Assembly (NCBI GenBank): GCA_034509425.1
Contig: JAVTVJ010000550.1
Location: forward strand, 2,546,994 to 2,610,993
DNA length: 64,000 bases
Direction: 5' to 3'
Source of the DNA: Eopsaltria australis
Taxonomy: Eukaryota > Chordata > Aves > Passeriformes > Petroicidae
Both the position numbers and the translations under genes were made by a program. This document shows, piece by piece, positions 14,558 through 25,107 of this stretch (position 1 is the stretch's first letter; every line of letters starts with the position of its first letter). The notes below the pieces were generated by a model. That model had not been told where the DNA came from, ran no database searches, and saw only the letters and a list, made by a program, of their open reading frames with translations.

Positions 14558-14646
14558 TTAATACACCCAGCTGTGCCACAGCGGGTTAATCTCATCCCTC
14601 TGTCCCAGATGCTCTCTGCTTCACCAGGAGTTTAATACACCCAGCT
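14558..14646 (+). repeat. 15-bp direct repeat, 74 bp apart
   Basis: TTAATACACCCAGCT occurs exactly at 14558-14572 and again at 14632-14646. The flanking word CCAGCAACAC is also repeated nearby (about 14534 and 14685). This suggests an old, decayed local tandem duplication, though the sequence between the copies shows no clear alignment by eye. Confidence 0.4.
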
Positions 14647-17600
14647 CAACTGGAGAACACCTCACCTTGCACAAGAGTTACTTCCAGCAACACAAAACCT
14701 TTCTTTTAGCCTTTACTGCAAGAGACATAACCTAGTAGCCAGAGAGAGTCCACACCTTGGTTATACCGCATCCCTCTTCAGGACATCAACCTCCTGGGAA
14801 TCATAAGTAACAGTGTAAAGAAATAACAGCATAAATGAGAACCCAGAGATTACTGCAAAGTGGCCAGGGACCAACAAGATTCCCAGTTACCAACTGGGAT
14901 TAGAAAGGCATAAAAGCATTTTAAAGTTGACTTTTCTTCCCCACAGCAACACATAGCTGAGCACAGCTCCAGAGAGTTTGGAAAGTAAGCCTTATGCTTC
15001 CAGCTTTGATACACTAATTCAAATTTCAGGTTTTAGTAGACAATTTGGATTTATTTTTATATATTTGTATTTATTTATTTTTATAACATATAATTTTTGA
15101 TTAAGAAATACTTGATTATGAAAAAGTAATTATACCCAGCAAACTGTGTAAAATCAATTAAAGCAAAGCAACCTGAAAACCAGCCTGAACATTTTCTCTC
15201 ATAGTGCTTAGCAGAGATACTTGGCAAGCTCATGGTAGGCAGGTAAAGGAAGAAGAGAGCATCACCTTGCAAACAGTGAAGGGACTTTAATACGTCTACT
15301 CATAAAAAGTCACTAAATTCACTACATAGTCCTGACTGATCACTGGTTTTCCAAATTAAATTGAAAAATTCATAGAAATGTCAGAGCAAAATCAAAAGCA
15401 AGGATTAAACTAAGCAAGGTTATTTTAAACACTGCTCAAAGGAATATGTTCCTGTTTGGTGTTGTAAATAAGCAGCTCAAAAGATTCACCTTTTCTCTGC
15501 CAACAGCATTTCAAGTCTCATAATTTTAGGATGGAAATCACTTGTGAAAGCAACAGGAAGATAAATATTTGGGTAGGTTCCATCTATTTTGCAGACCCTT
15601 GATTTCTATGTAATACAGGAAAAATTCTGCAGGAACAACCCTTGATGTCAGTTGATGGAGTCTCCTGGCACAGGTGTGTGGGGAAAGCCAAGGTTTTTCT
15701 CCAAGGCCAAATGTGGAGTCAGTGTTGGGGTGATGCAGCTGTAACTCATCGTTACCTCTCACCTGCCACTTTAATATAAATTTTGTGAAGCCACTCCTGG
15801 ATTGGACATTTATACCTTAGCATGTGAGGACCTGTAATTAACTCCTGCTTACCAACAGCTGGACCCTCACAGACACACCCGAGAAGCTCTGTGGGAGCCA
15901 GCCCTTTTCCTGCATGGCCAGAACCCAAAATCTTTGCCTCCACCCACCCTGTCTCATTACAGAGACACTGAAGTGGCCCTGCACTAAATTCCCAAGGAAT
16001 CCCAGTGGCAGCAAAACGATCAATGCTTCCCCACTCAGATCCCCATGGCCCCAGTAAAGTGGCAGGCACGCACATGGCCACTAGCCATTGCATTGATGTA
16101 AATATTGGATCAAAAGCCACATTTTACAAGTGACAAACATTGACCTGATTTGCAGCAATACAAAATCACTGATTAATGAGTAGCACAGCACACACCAGTG
16201 CCTGCAGACTACATAGACATGGCATTTTTGGCAGTCAGAGCCATATCCTTCATCATGAAGTACCAGATTTATTTTTTTTTTTAACTAAGACAAGGAAATT
16301 ATTCAATATCAAATATTTTTAAAAAGGTTCTGTCTTAGACTTTTACAAAACAAGTATTCAAAGTCTAGTTGGTGGAGTTTCTTTCTGCTTTTTTCTTTCT
16401 TTTTTTTCTGCTGCCCTAGCTTATTTTTGCAAGTGGCTTTTCCATATAAACAGAAATCTTCCTGAAAATTGGACTAGAAGTCTTCAAATCCCAAATCCTT
16501 TCAAGGATAAATGGCCTATTTCATCTTAGTTTAAATTAATTATTGTATATACATAATGTGAACCAAATTGCTTCGGAAAAGGAAGGAGAGGAAGTCTGCA
16601 CTGGATTATGCCAGATTAATTTCAGTGCAACTCCTTCAATTTCAATAAGAATAATTTACACCACCATCACTAGGAGCAAAATATGCCACAATGTCTGGCA
16701 GTTAATGGAAACTCAATAATTCTGGCAGATGCAGTGCCCGGTTTTCAGCTTTTTTTGTATAATCTTGTCGTTTTTTCCAAGTGATTAAAGCAAGTAGAGA
16801 GAGAATCCATCAATTTTCACCTCACTCTGGTTACTCTTAGGGATTATTTCTTACTTTGAATTAAGTCCTTCCAAAGTCTCTTAAAGAAATATGGGGATTA
16901 TAAGAGGTAATTTATTTTCAAGATTTCCTTTCTTCAACTAGATGTTGAGAGTAGTTTGCAGTCTGGTCACTCAGGAAAAAGTTAATACTATCTATATACA
17001 CAAGTCACATCTTGAAAAGAGGTCACCTGGATTTGCTGCTCATTTTTTCAATGAAAATCATTACTTATATTAATAAAAGCTGATGGATTGTTCTGGAATG
17101 GAAAGTCTAATATCCAATAGGAGATGAACATAGAAACATAGTTAGTTTAATGCCACTGAAAATGTAACTGTAAGATAAAAACACAGAGAAGAAAAAACAA
17201 ACAAAAAAAGGAATTTAATAAAATGTAATCGAGCCTCCCATCAACAGTTTGCCAAGTGCTTTAAACTGTAAACCAATGAAGCAGACAAGCAATAGGAAGC
17301 AATGCTTGAAGGAATACAGCAGGTCAGGAAATAATTAAGAGTCTCCAAGCAAGAAGACTGAGGAAACTTCTACAGGAGTTCAGGAGTACTTGTTAGGAAA
17401 AAGCATTTTTGGAGAAAATCTCTCAGCTCAACTTGAGATGTGACTTAGATTGCTAAATGAGAATGTGATTTGGCTAAAGAGATTAAAATGGCTTTTCCTT
17501 CCAATTTCCCCTGAGAGTGAATTTTATTTAATAGAATTAAGGGAAAATCAAACCCCATATAAAGCAAAAACCCCAGCCCAACAAAAAATGCCACTAAACA

Positions 17601-19924
17601 AAAACAAGACTTCACAATTTGTAACAATCATGAAAACAGGTTATAAAGGAACTAGAAACCTTTAAAACAGATAGAGAAATCTTATGCAGAGAGTCACAAA
17701 GACTGTTTATGTTTTCCTAAGTCACAGCATACATTTTATAATTGTTGTTCCCAGCACAATGAAAGCTTTGGGGGTTCAATATATTAGAACATTTGCCTGG
17801 CAGAGAACAGGCAGAGAGTAAAAACAGGGTCTGGGAAACATGAAACAAAACAAAAAAAATAAAACCTCACCTAGAATTGTTGCATTAGATGCATTTACTT
17901 AGCTGATTTACAGGAAGATGCAGGGAGGCGGGAGAGCAGTTTCACCGAGCCTGGGACTGACCACAATTAATGAGTTGTGATCAAGACAGACATGAGCAGT
18001 TTCACAGCAAACAGATTTCCATTGTTCGTGAGAAGTTAGAAAACTCTGCTGCTTAGAAAAATACCAGCTGTATCCAAGAAACTGTCAGCTGCTGTTATCA
18101 ATACTGCTTCTCAAGTCTTGACCCATTGCCCAGAAGTCCACTGGGTGACCTTGATCTCAATGGCTTGTGGTGGTAAAGCAATAGCTATAAATAATGCATT
18201 AAAAGTGTCCTTCCATGTCAGCAGGCTCACATTTGTCAGGCATTTCCATACTATTCTGGGCCACTTTCTATAATGTTCTCTTAATGTGCTGTGCATTTTT
18301 CTTCAACTGCTTTAACATGGATTTATCCCTTCCTTAAATACAAATATATTAATATAGACTTGTCTCTTCATCAAATGTGGTCTGAAAAACAACAGTTGGT
18401 GAGTACAGTGGGGGAAGAAAAAACAGTTTAGGGATATCACATAAAATGTTGGCATCTTTACTACTTTTTAAAATTGTGTTTATTGTGAGCGACCAACTTG
18501 CATGCTAATGGTGTTTTTCATGTAATTTGATGATTCCAAGTGTTTTAGAAAGCAGATAGTTACATTCATGGGAATACAGAATATCATTATAGGCAATTAG
18601 GCATAAGCAGGGATATGACTTACTTTATAAACTCAGTAACCTATTCATCTGATCTCTTTATCATAAGATCATCAAGAAGAGGCACAGAAGGTACCACAAG
18701 TGGGCAACCTCTGGTCCAAGACAGGATTACTAGCCCTTTAACCCAGCCTTTTCATTCATTCCAACCTCCCAGCAATGGACACTCCATACTCCTTCTTGAC
18801 ACTCTACCTCTACCTCACTGTCAGAGGGTTTTCCCAAAAACTAACAGAAATCAAACTCCTCATCTTACTGCAATCTTCTTACCTGCAACTGATTTTTCTT
18901 TAACCATTCTTTCCTAATTGGTGCTTTTCCCCTTCACATTCACTGCAAGGCTTCCTTGTCAAATTTCATAGAGTTCCCCATTAATTTTTTTGTTCTCCAT
19001 CCATACAAAAAATATGTACCCCAACACAGTCTGATAAAATTTTGAACAGTCCCTACTGTTCAGCTGCAGTCAGTCCCTGACAGGTAAAGATCCCTCTTAA
19101 AAGTCGGATGTTGAATTACTTTGCTAGATTAAATCTGCATGTATCTGATCCTTCTGCTGTGATAGAAATTCCCTTGTTTTATTATAGATTTATGGTAGAC
19201 AACTACTCTGTAAAATGTCCCTTTTCTTTCCTCTTTTTTTTTTATGACCTTGAGGCTATCAAGAGGACTATTTTCCTCACCTCTGTTTTGGTAGACATCC
19301 TTTTATTCACAACTCATTTCTCTCTTTACTGCAATTCAGTCCTCCCTAAACAAACTCTGACTTTCTATTTTAATGCTTGGTTTTTTTGTTTTTACATAAC
19401 TGGGATTAGGTATTGGAAATTTGAGGTCCTCTTTTTCTTCAAATTGCCTATGGCTCGCAGTGAGCTTATGATGCCACCTCTGCCTCTGAGCCCCACTTCC
19501 ATGCTGTCCTCCTTGAGAGATTAGATCTCTGATGACATCCTCTGTGGGGCTGAGGGACACAGAGAAAGAGGAACACCTTTAAACAAATTGCATCTCCAGC
19601 AAGCTCTCAAAACTGAGCCACACGATTCCAGGGGAATTTGGCTTTTAGCTTTGAAATTTGTGTCATGTTTGAGAGAGCACATTTGAAGCAGATGTGTCCC
19701 CAAGAAGATGCAGCCTTGGAGACCAGCAGTGCAGTGATGTCCCTTCGAATCCTGCAGCTGTGAGACATCCTGAAGCTGTGCTTGGAGTCATCAAGAACAG
19801 AAGATTCATGAAGCACTTGCTGAGTCTTCATCTTCCTGCTATTAAGAGAGTTCACCTATAGCTCAGTTTCCAAACTTATAATCAAACTTCTTTGATGCGC
19901 TTGCTGAACATTGTTTTTTGTTTA
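14647..19924. other. Non-coding stretch, nothing recognised
   Basis: Mostly AT-rich. Open frames at 15752-16120 (minus, 122 codons), 18615-18917 (plus, 100) and 19108-19524 (plus, 138, very Phe/Leu-rich) lack domains and have the composition of translated T-rich DNA. No transposon ends or RNA genes were found. Confidence 0.55.
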
Positions 19925-19976
19925 AACAAACAAACAAACACCACCAACCAACCAACCAACCAACCAACCAAAAAAA
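19925..19976 (+). repeat. Compound (AAAC)n-(CCAA)n microsatellite
   Basis: About four AAAC units, a CCACC interruption, then about seven CCAA units running into an A run. Simple compound microsatellite. Confidence 0.9.
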
Positions 19977-22900
19977 GACCCAACTAAAAATTATTTCAGG
20001 TTTTGAGCAAGATTTCAAGTAATGCTAGGAGAACAAGGAACCTTTCTTTTCCAGAAATGCCAAAGAAAAAGACTTAATAATGCACAGTTGCAGAAGAATC
20101 CTTGTGGTGCCTAGAAACCAAAAAAATTTGGAGTGTCTTAGCAGCTGGGATGTGTTTCCCACCAACCTGCTAAAGTCTTTTGAAGCATAAAATCATCACT
20201 GGCCAAGACATGGAAAGAGTCATTCCAGGGAGACACTAACCAGTGCCTTCTGGCAAAGGACAAGTGACAGAGACACAGCCCAGGACTGTAGGAATCCCCA
20301 TATTGTCATAATCTATAAACAAGAAGTTTTGGGAAAGTTTCCAGGATTCCTTGCCATTTCCATATCAGCAGCATAAGTTGCCAGGAGAGACTTCTCTGCT
20401 TTTTCCAGTACTTATCAACACACAGCATGTGTCCCAGCTTCTTCACTGGGAAATTGAAACTGAAATCGTGAGACAAACCACCCAGTTTTATACATGATAG
20501 AGAGCTTTGTGTAAGCATGAGAAGAAACACCGTCTCAGCTGGTAAAATGCCATTTGGATTTATTAAGGGGCAGTAGGTAACCCTTAAACTTTTACAAACA
20601 CTCAGGACAATGCTGGATAACTAAGACCTAATTCTAGGTTGGAAAGATGATAGCGCCAAGATTAAGTGATCTGTACTTTTTTCAGATTTGTGGACATTTT
20701 AGCAAGTGTTTAAACATCCTCTATAAGAAGGATCTTTTGATAAGTGCCAATATATTAATTTATTTTTTTAGGCTCTGCTTCCTATAAGAGAACAGAGGTC
20801 TGCATTGTGTGATACAAGTGCATCTGTTGGTAGCAACCAGGACTTCAGGTAGACATTGAATCATGAAGTGATGATAAAACGTGACATAATTATCAGCATA
20901 ATTCTCAAGTTAATTGCTCCCTTGGACAGGGACATTCTACCTTGCATCAGCCTCCACACCCTATCAGAAACAGGAATTTTTCCCTACCTAAAATTGGAAA
21001 GTATGTTTAAGGCACACTATATTCAAATAGCAAAACAAACACTTGTGCAACCAAAGAATCACACAAAATCAATCTGATTGGTAGAGAATCTGAAAATATC
21101 TCATATATTTTAGACATTTCAGTCAAAGATAAATTTTAAGTCATGACCAATAGTACACTACTTTTAAACCATAAGTTAACACTTGATATTAAAAAAAACT
21201 TACAAATATGTTAATTTGGAATTGATCTTAAAAAAAATTATAATCAATGTTTCCAGCAATTTGACCTTCTTCACCTCAGCTAGAATGTCATGCTATACAA
21301 ATGCAAGCACATTTTTAGCCATAATACCACTGCTCTTTCACTGCTGATTATGCTTTCAGTAGACACAGAACCCATGGACAGTGCATGTAAAGTAAATTTA
21401 ATTTTTTAACACATGGAGAACAAGCATGAATGCAGTTATTTAGTTCTGACTTTTAAATAAGCCAGTTTAAACACCAGTGAGTATCATGCACCTTGTCTTC
21501 TGAGGACAGAAGTTATGTTCAGCTGAACAGTCTAACAGAGGCCTTGGAGATGAGTGGTGTGTGCTAGACACATACTATACCTTTACATTATGAAAAAGGG
21601 CTTTATGCTTCTCTATGCCTGTACCCAGCCAAATAAAAGTGCACTGTCACTACTTCAGCTACCAAATTAAATGAATTAGTCCCAGCCAAATATAAAACCA
21701 CTCGATTTGAGCCCTGAGGAGCACTGGGGAAACAAAATTCCCTGATGCAGCTGCTGGGTACTGCTGCCAAGCAGCAGTCTGGGCAGGGGCACTGAAGGCA
21801 GTGAGGGAGCCTGGCCCCTCAGCACAGAATCATCTTCACCCAGACTAGGGATCTCCCCAAGCCTGAGTGTTCTGAAGGATCTTTATTCTAAAAGAGGCCA
21901 TCTGGGCTACAAACCTACACAATTTCTTTATTTGTGTCATGGTACTTTCCAGGCTATTGCCCTTTTCTTACTTCTTTCAGGGTTCACACAAACAGGATTG
22001 GCAGATCTTGGATGGCTTAGTGATAAGTTAAAGCTAGGAAATAGCCCTGGTTCACTGGCCCAGCACTACATCTCCTTAGCTTCAAATAGCCTTTGCAACA
22101 CTTAGGTAACTGCTGCGGCCACCAAAAGTCTCTGTTTTCTAATTTCAGGTGTATCTCTTTTCAGAACTTGGTAGCTCTCACTCAAACTCATTAGACTTAC
22201 AGGCACACATTAATAGAGGGCTATGTGCAACCTTGAGAGCTGAAGCTGTCCATAGTTACAATGTTTATCTATATTGACCTAGAGAGGGCAATAAACTCAT
22301 TCAGAGGAATTATTTTTCTGTCTTTCCTTTCTGCCATGCTCAACCTCCAGCCCTTGCACTGCCCCTGCCAAGCACACCCAAGATCATTTTTCTTTCAAGC
22401 TCTGTGTTTGCCCTGACACTTCCACTCCTGTGTTTGTCTGCTGCAGAAGGTTCAGGGCATCACACTCACCATATGTGACTGCCCACAGAGATGAAGAGGA
22501 CATGGCCAGCAGCTGGCAGGAAAAGTGACATTCTCTTACACTGATGTGACGTTTAATCCTGGGCTCAATGAAATGTATGGCACAATATTTATTAACTAGC
22601 TGAGCTGTCCTATAACAGCAGAAGTTGGCTGCAGCTGTGACAGTCTGTGAACTGGTCCAGGAAACTGGCTGGGGGTTTCTGAGAAAGAAAATCACCGCCA
22701 AATTTTAGCATCTTCCAAATAAGTTGTTTTGCTTTACCAGGTGTTGTTGCCACATGGGTCATCAGCAGAGCAGGCAGCAAGGCCCACTCCTGGCTGACTG
22801 GTTCCTTCAGATTTGTGGGAGAGGACAGAGTCAGCCATACCTGCCTGCTCTGCAGTGCAGTAGTACGTGACAAAGGACTCTGGGGAACACCACTGAGGAG

Positions 22901-23010
22901 ACAGCCCCCACAAGGTGGCCCATCCCAGCTCTGACTCCCCTTTCCTGTGACTCCAGGGAAGTCAGTCCTGGCTGTAAGCTTCCTTATAATAAGAAAAGCC
23001 TAGATAGAAA
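19977..23010. other. Non-coding stretch, nothing recognised
   Basis: No gene, transposon or RNA recognised. The largest open frame (minus, 22384-22701, 105 codons) and its neighbour 22610-22873 overlap in different frames, have no domain and are read as chance. 21700-21900 is locally GC-richer without a clear motif. Confidence 0.55.
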
Positions 23011-23029
23011 CATGCACACCTGCACACAT

Positions 23030-23061
<32 letters not shown>

Positions 23062-23106
23062 TTACATTCACACATGGATATCTATATATGTGTGTGTATA
23101 TATATA
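23011..23106 (+). repeat. Compound (CA)n-(TA)n microsatellite with inverted half
   Basis: A run of CA dinucleotides changes into TA dinucleotides (to about 23060). About 22 bases later the order is mirrored: TATATATGTGTGTG (23083-23096) then TATATATA. The two halves are reverse complementary over at least 14 bases, so the locus could extrude a hairpin, and the alternating purine-pyrimidine tracts favour Z-DNA. Confidence 0.9.
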
Positions 23107-23197
23107 GGCATGAGAGAGAGATATGATGAAGATGCACAGAATTCAGCATATCACAGCTTTTCCATTTGAGCCATGTACAGCAGAAGGATTTTATTGG

Positions 23198-23250
23198 ATT
23201 TTTCTTTTTTTTTATTTTCTTTATTTTCCTTTTTTTTTTTTTTTTTTTTT
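23198..23250 (+). repeat. T-rich low-complexity tract with a 21-base T run
   Basis: T-rich block ending in 21 consecutive T (23230-23250). It produces a poly-Phe open frame that is not a gene. It could be the poly-A tail of a minus-strand retrocopy, but nothing recognisable lies on the expected side (downstream on the plus strand). Confidence 0.85.
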
Positions 23251-24016
23251 ACCTTGCTGCTGTAGACAGGAGTGATTTGGGGGAGGGGAAGGATTCTCAG
23301 AGGCTACTTCATAAAGCTGGGGTGCTGCTGCCATCTAGTGAGGTGCATCTGCCCAGGGACACACACGGCAAGTTGAGGAGACACCTTTGTGTTCCCGTTT
23401 TCCAGGTAATGCCGGGAGCATCGTGCCGCTCTGAAATTAAAGGGGCAGTTTGGAAGCTGAGCCGTAGGACAACATGGCATACAGCATAAGTGCTTGGCTC
23501 CCATTGGGAAGCCTGCACTACAGCCAGGTTACAGCCTGGGTGGGAGCAGTTTATCAGGATGGTTCAGTGAGGCTGTACCAGTGAGGCTGCTGCTAATGCC
23601 TGAACGTTGTCACTTCAAAGAAAATACATGGAGCCATCAGTCCAGGTTATTCTAGGGATCAAATGATGAACATGACAGGGATCAGAGACTCATGTATTAA
23701 TTGTTATGGGACCCCGACCCTTGTGAGCATAGTCTGCTATCTGACAAAGGTAGCACTGAAATGGAGCTTCACTTCCCAGACCACGTCCACGGGGAAATAA
23801 AGGACCCTTTCCACACACAAAACATCTCTTTTCTGACCCATAGTTGGTTCCTACAGTTTTAGATCACTCTACAACAGCCAGGAATAAAAAGCAGACCAAG
23901 AGACAACAAAATGCAAAATGCATTAGCTAACACCTTCACTTGCAAAAAGCTTTGTGGTTCATATATTCTATTCCAGCACTGGAGGAACAGAATATCCCAG
24001 GAGAGAGGTGGGCTCA
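23251..24016. other. Non-coding stretch containing a CTCF-like site
   Basis: No gene or transposon recognised. The only motif of note is the CTCF-like site at 23327-23343. Open frames such as 23911-24201 (plus, 96 codons) have no domain and run through the palindrome that follows. Confidence 0.55.
23327..23343 (-). promoter_or_regulatory. CTCF-like motif
   Basis: On the minus strand the sequence reads CCTCACTAGATGGCAGC. It agrees with the vertebrate CTCF core (CCA-x-x-AG-x-x-GGC-A-GC) at the AGATGGCAGC part and at the upstream CAC. Motif match only; binding is inferred. Confidence 0.4.
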
Positions 24017-24061
24017 CCAAGTGTGATACGACTTGGTGGGCTCAAGTCGTATCACACAAGG
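24017..24061. repeat. Quasi-palindrome (18-bp arms, 9-base loop)
   Basis: The arms 24017-24034 and 24044-24061 are reverse complements with two mismatches, and 14 bases (GTGTGATACGACTT) pair perfectly next to the loop. The loop GGTGGGCTC is part of a 10-bp direct repeat, GGTGGGCTCA, present at 24007-24016 and 24035-24044. Combined inverted and direct duplication is the classic trace of a replication template switch. It is not a transposon end: no target duplication or body is attached. Confidence 0.85.
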
Positions 24062-24520
24062 ACACTGTAACCTTGCAAAACCATCCCATCCACACCAGCT
24101 CCTTGTGGCCTGTCTCCTGGACTCAATGGCTCACTGCAGGGGTAGATAGGAGAGTCCAGAAAGACATCCAAATATACCTGTGTGGGAAAGGGAACAAATG
24201 AATGACATCACAGTGTGTGAAGTTGGGAAGGGGGTTAGCGTTGAAGCTATTGAATTAAAGCCACAGAGGAAAGTAAACGGTTTGGGCATTTGAAGTGCTT
24301 GTTTGAGAGCTCTGCTTCAACCCATGGCACATCAAATCTGTTCCTCCACAGGGAGTCCTAGACACATGGTTGTCTTATGATACAGACATTTGGCATATTT
24401 TCCTGAGTATGTTGAAAAACCTAAAGATGATACTGTAAAATGTAGTTTGCTAAATTGTCTGAGACCTGATGGAAAACGAAAGCACTTAAAGTGGTTTCTT
24501 AATTACTATCCATGGATCAT

Positions 24521-25107
24521 TGTGCTGGTTTTGACTGTGAGAAGGTTAATTTTCTCCACAGCAGCTTCTGTGGGGCTGGGTTTTGGATCTGCACTGGAAA
24601 CAGTGTTGATAACACAGTGAAGCTTTCATTATTGTTGAGCAGCACTTACACAGCATCACCACCTTTCCTGCTTCTCCTACTGTTTCTCCAGTGAGGAGGC
24701 TGGGGGTGTGCAAGGAGCTGGGAAGAGACTCAGGCAGGACAGCTGACCCCAGCTGACCAAAGGAATATCCCATATCATATGGCATCATTCCAGTATATAA
24801 ATCTGAGAGAAGAAAGAGGAAGTGAGGATGTTCAGAGTGATAGTGTTTGTCTTCCAAAGTCACAGTTCCATGTGATGGATCCCTGCTTTCCTGGAGTTTA
24901 CTGAACATCTGCCCATCCATGGGAAGCAGTGAATTAAATCTTGTTTAGCTTTGCTTGTGTTCATGGCTTTTGCTTTACCTAATTGTCTTTATCTCAACCC
25001 AGGAGTCTCCTCACTTTTATTCTTCCATTCTCTACCCCCTCTCACCATGTGGAGAGTGAGTGAGCAGCTGCCTAATTCTAGTTTCTGACTGGGGTTAAAC
25101 AACAGCA
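24521..25107 (+). mobile_element. Solo LTR, ERVL-type endogenous retrovirus
   Basis: A 587-bp long terminal repeat. It begins TGTGCTGGTTTTGACTG and ends GGGGTTAAACAACAGCA, matching the TG...CA ends of an LTR family I know to be abundant in neoavian birds. A TATA-type element (TATATAAA) lies at 24794-24801 and a poly-A signal variant (ATTAAA) at 24933-24938, in the order U3-R-U5 expected for plus-strand orientation. The flanks ATCAT (24516-24520) and CTCAT (25108-25112) match at 4 of 5 bases, consistent with a decayed 5-bp target duplication. No gag, pol or env sequence is adjacent, so it is a solo LTR left by recombination. The 124-codon minus-strand frame inside it (24546-24920) is not a gene. 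The class assignment rests on memory of the family ends and the 5-bp duplication. Confidence 0.85.

Noticed and set aside
14558..14646. Possible CRISPR-like or tandem array
   Set aside because: Only two copies of a 15-bp word and no regular spacing; just a small direct repeat.
19108..19524. 138-codon plus-strand open frame, hydrophobic
   Set aside because: Phe/Leu content follows from T-rich DNA; no consistent membrane-protein pattern.
23166..23489. 107-codon plus-strand open frame with a poly-Phe run
   Set aside because: Created by the poly-T tract at 23198-23250.
24546..24920. 124-codon minus-strand open frame
   Set aside because: Lies entirely within the solo LTR, antisense to its transcription.
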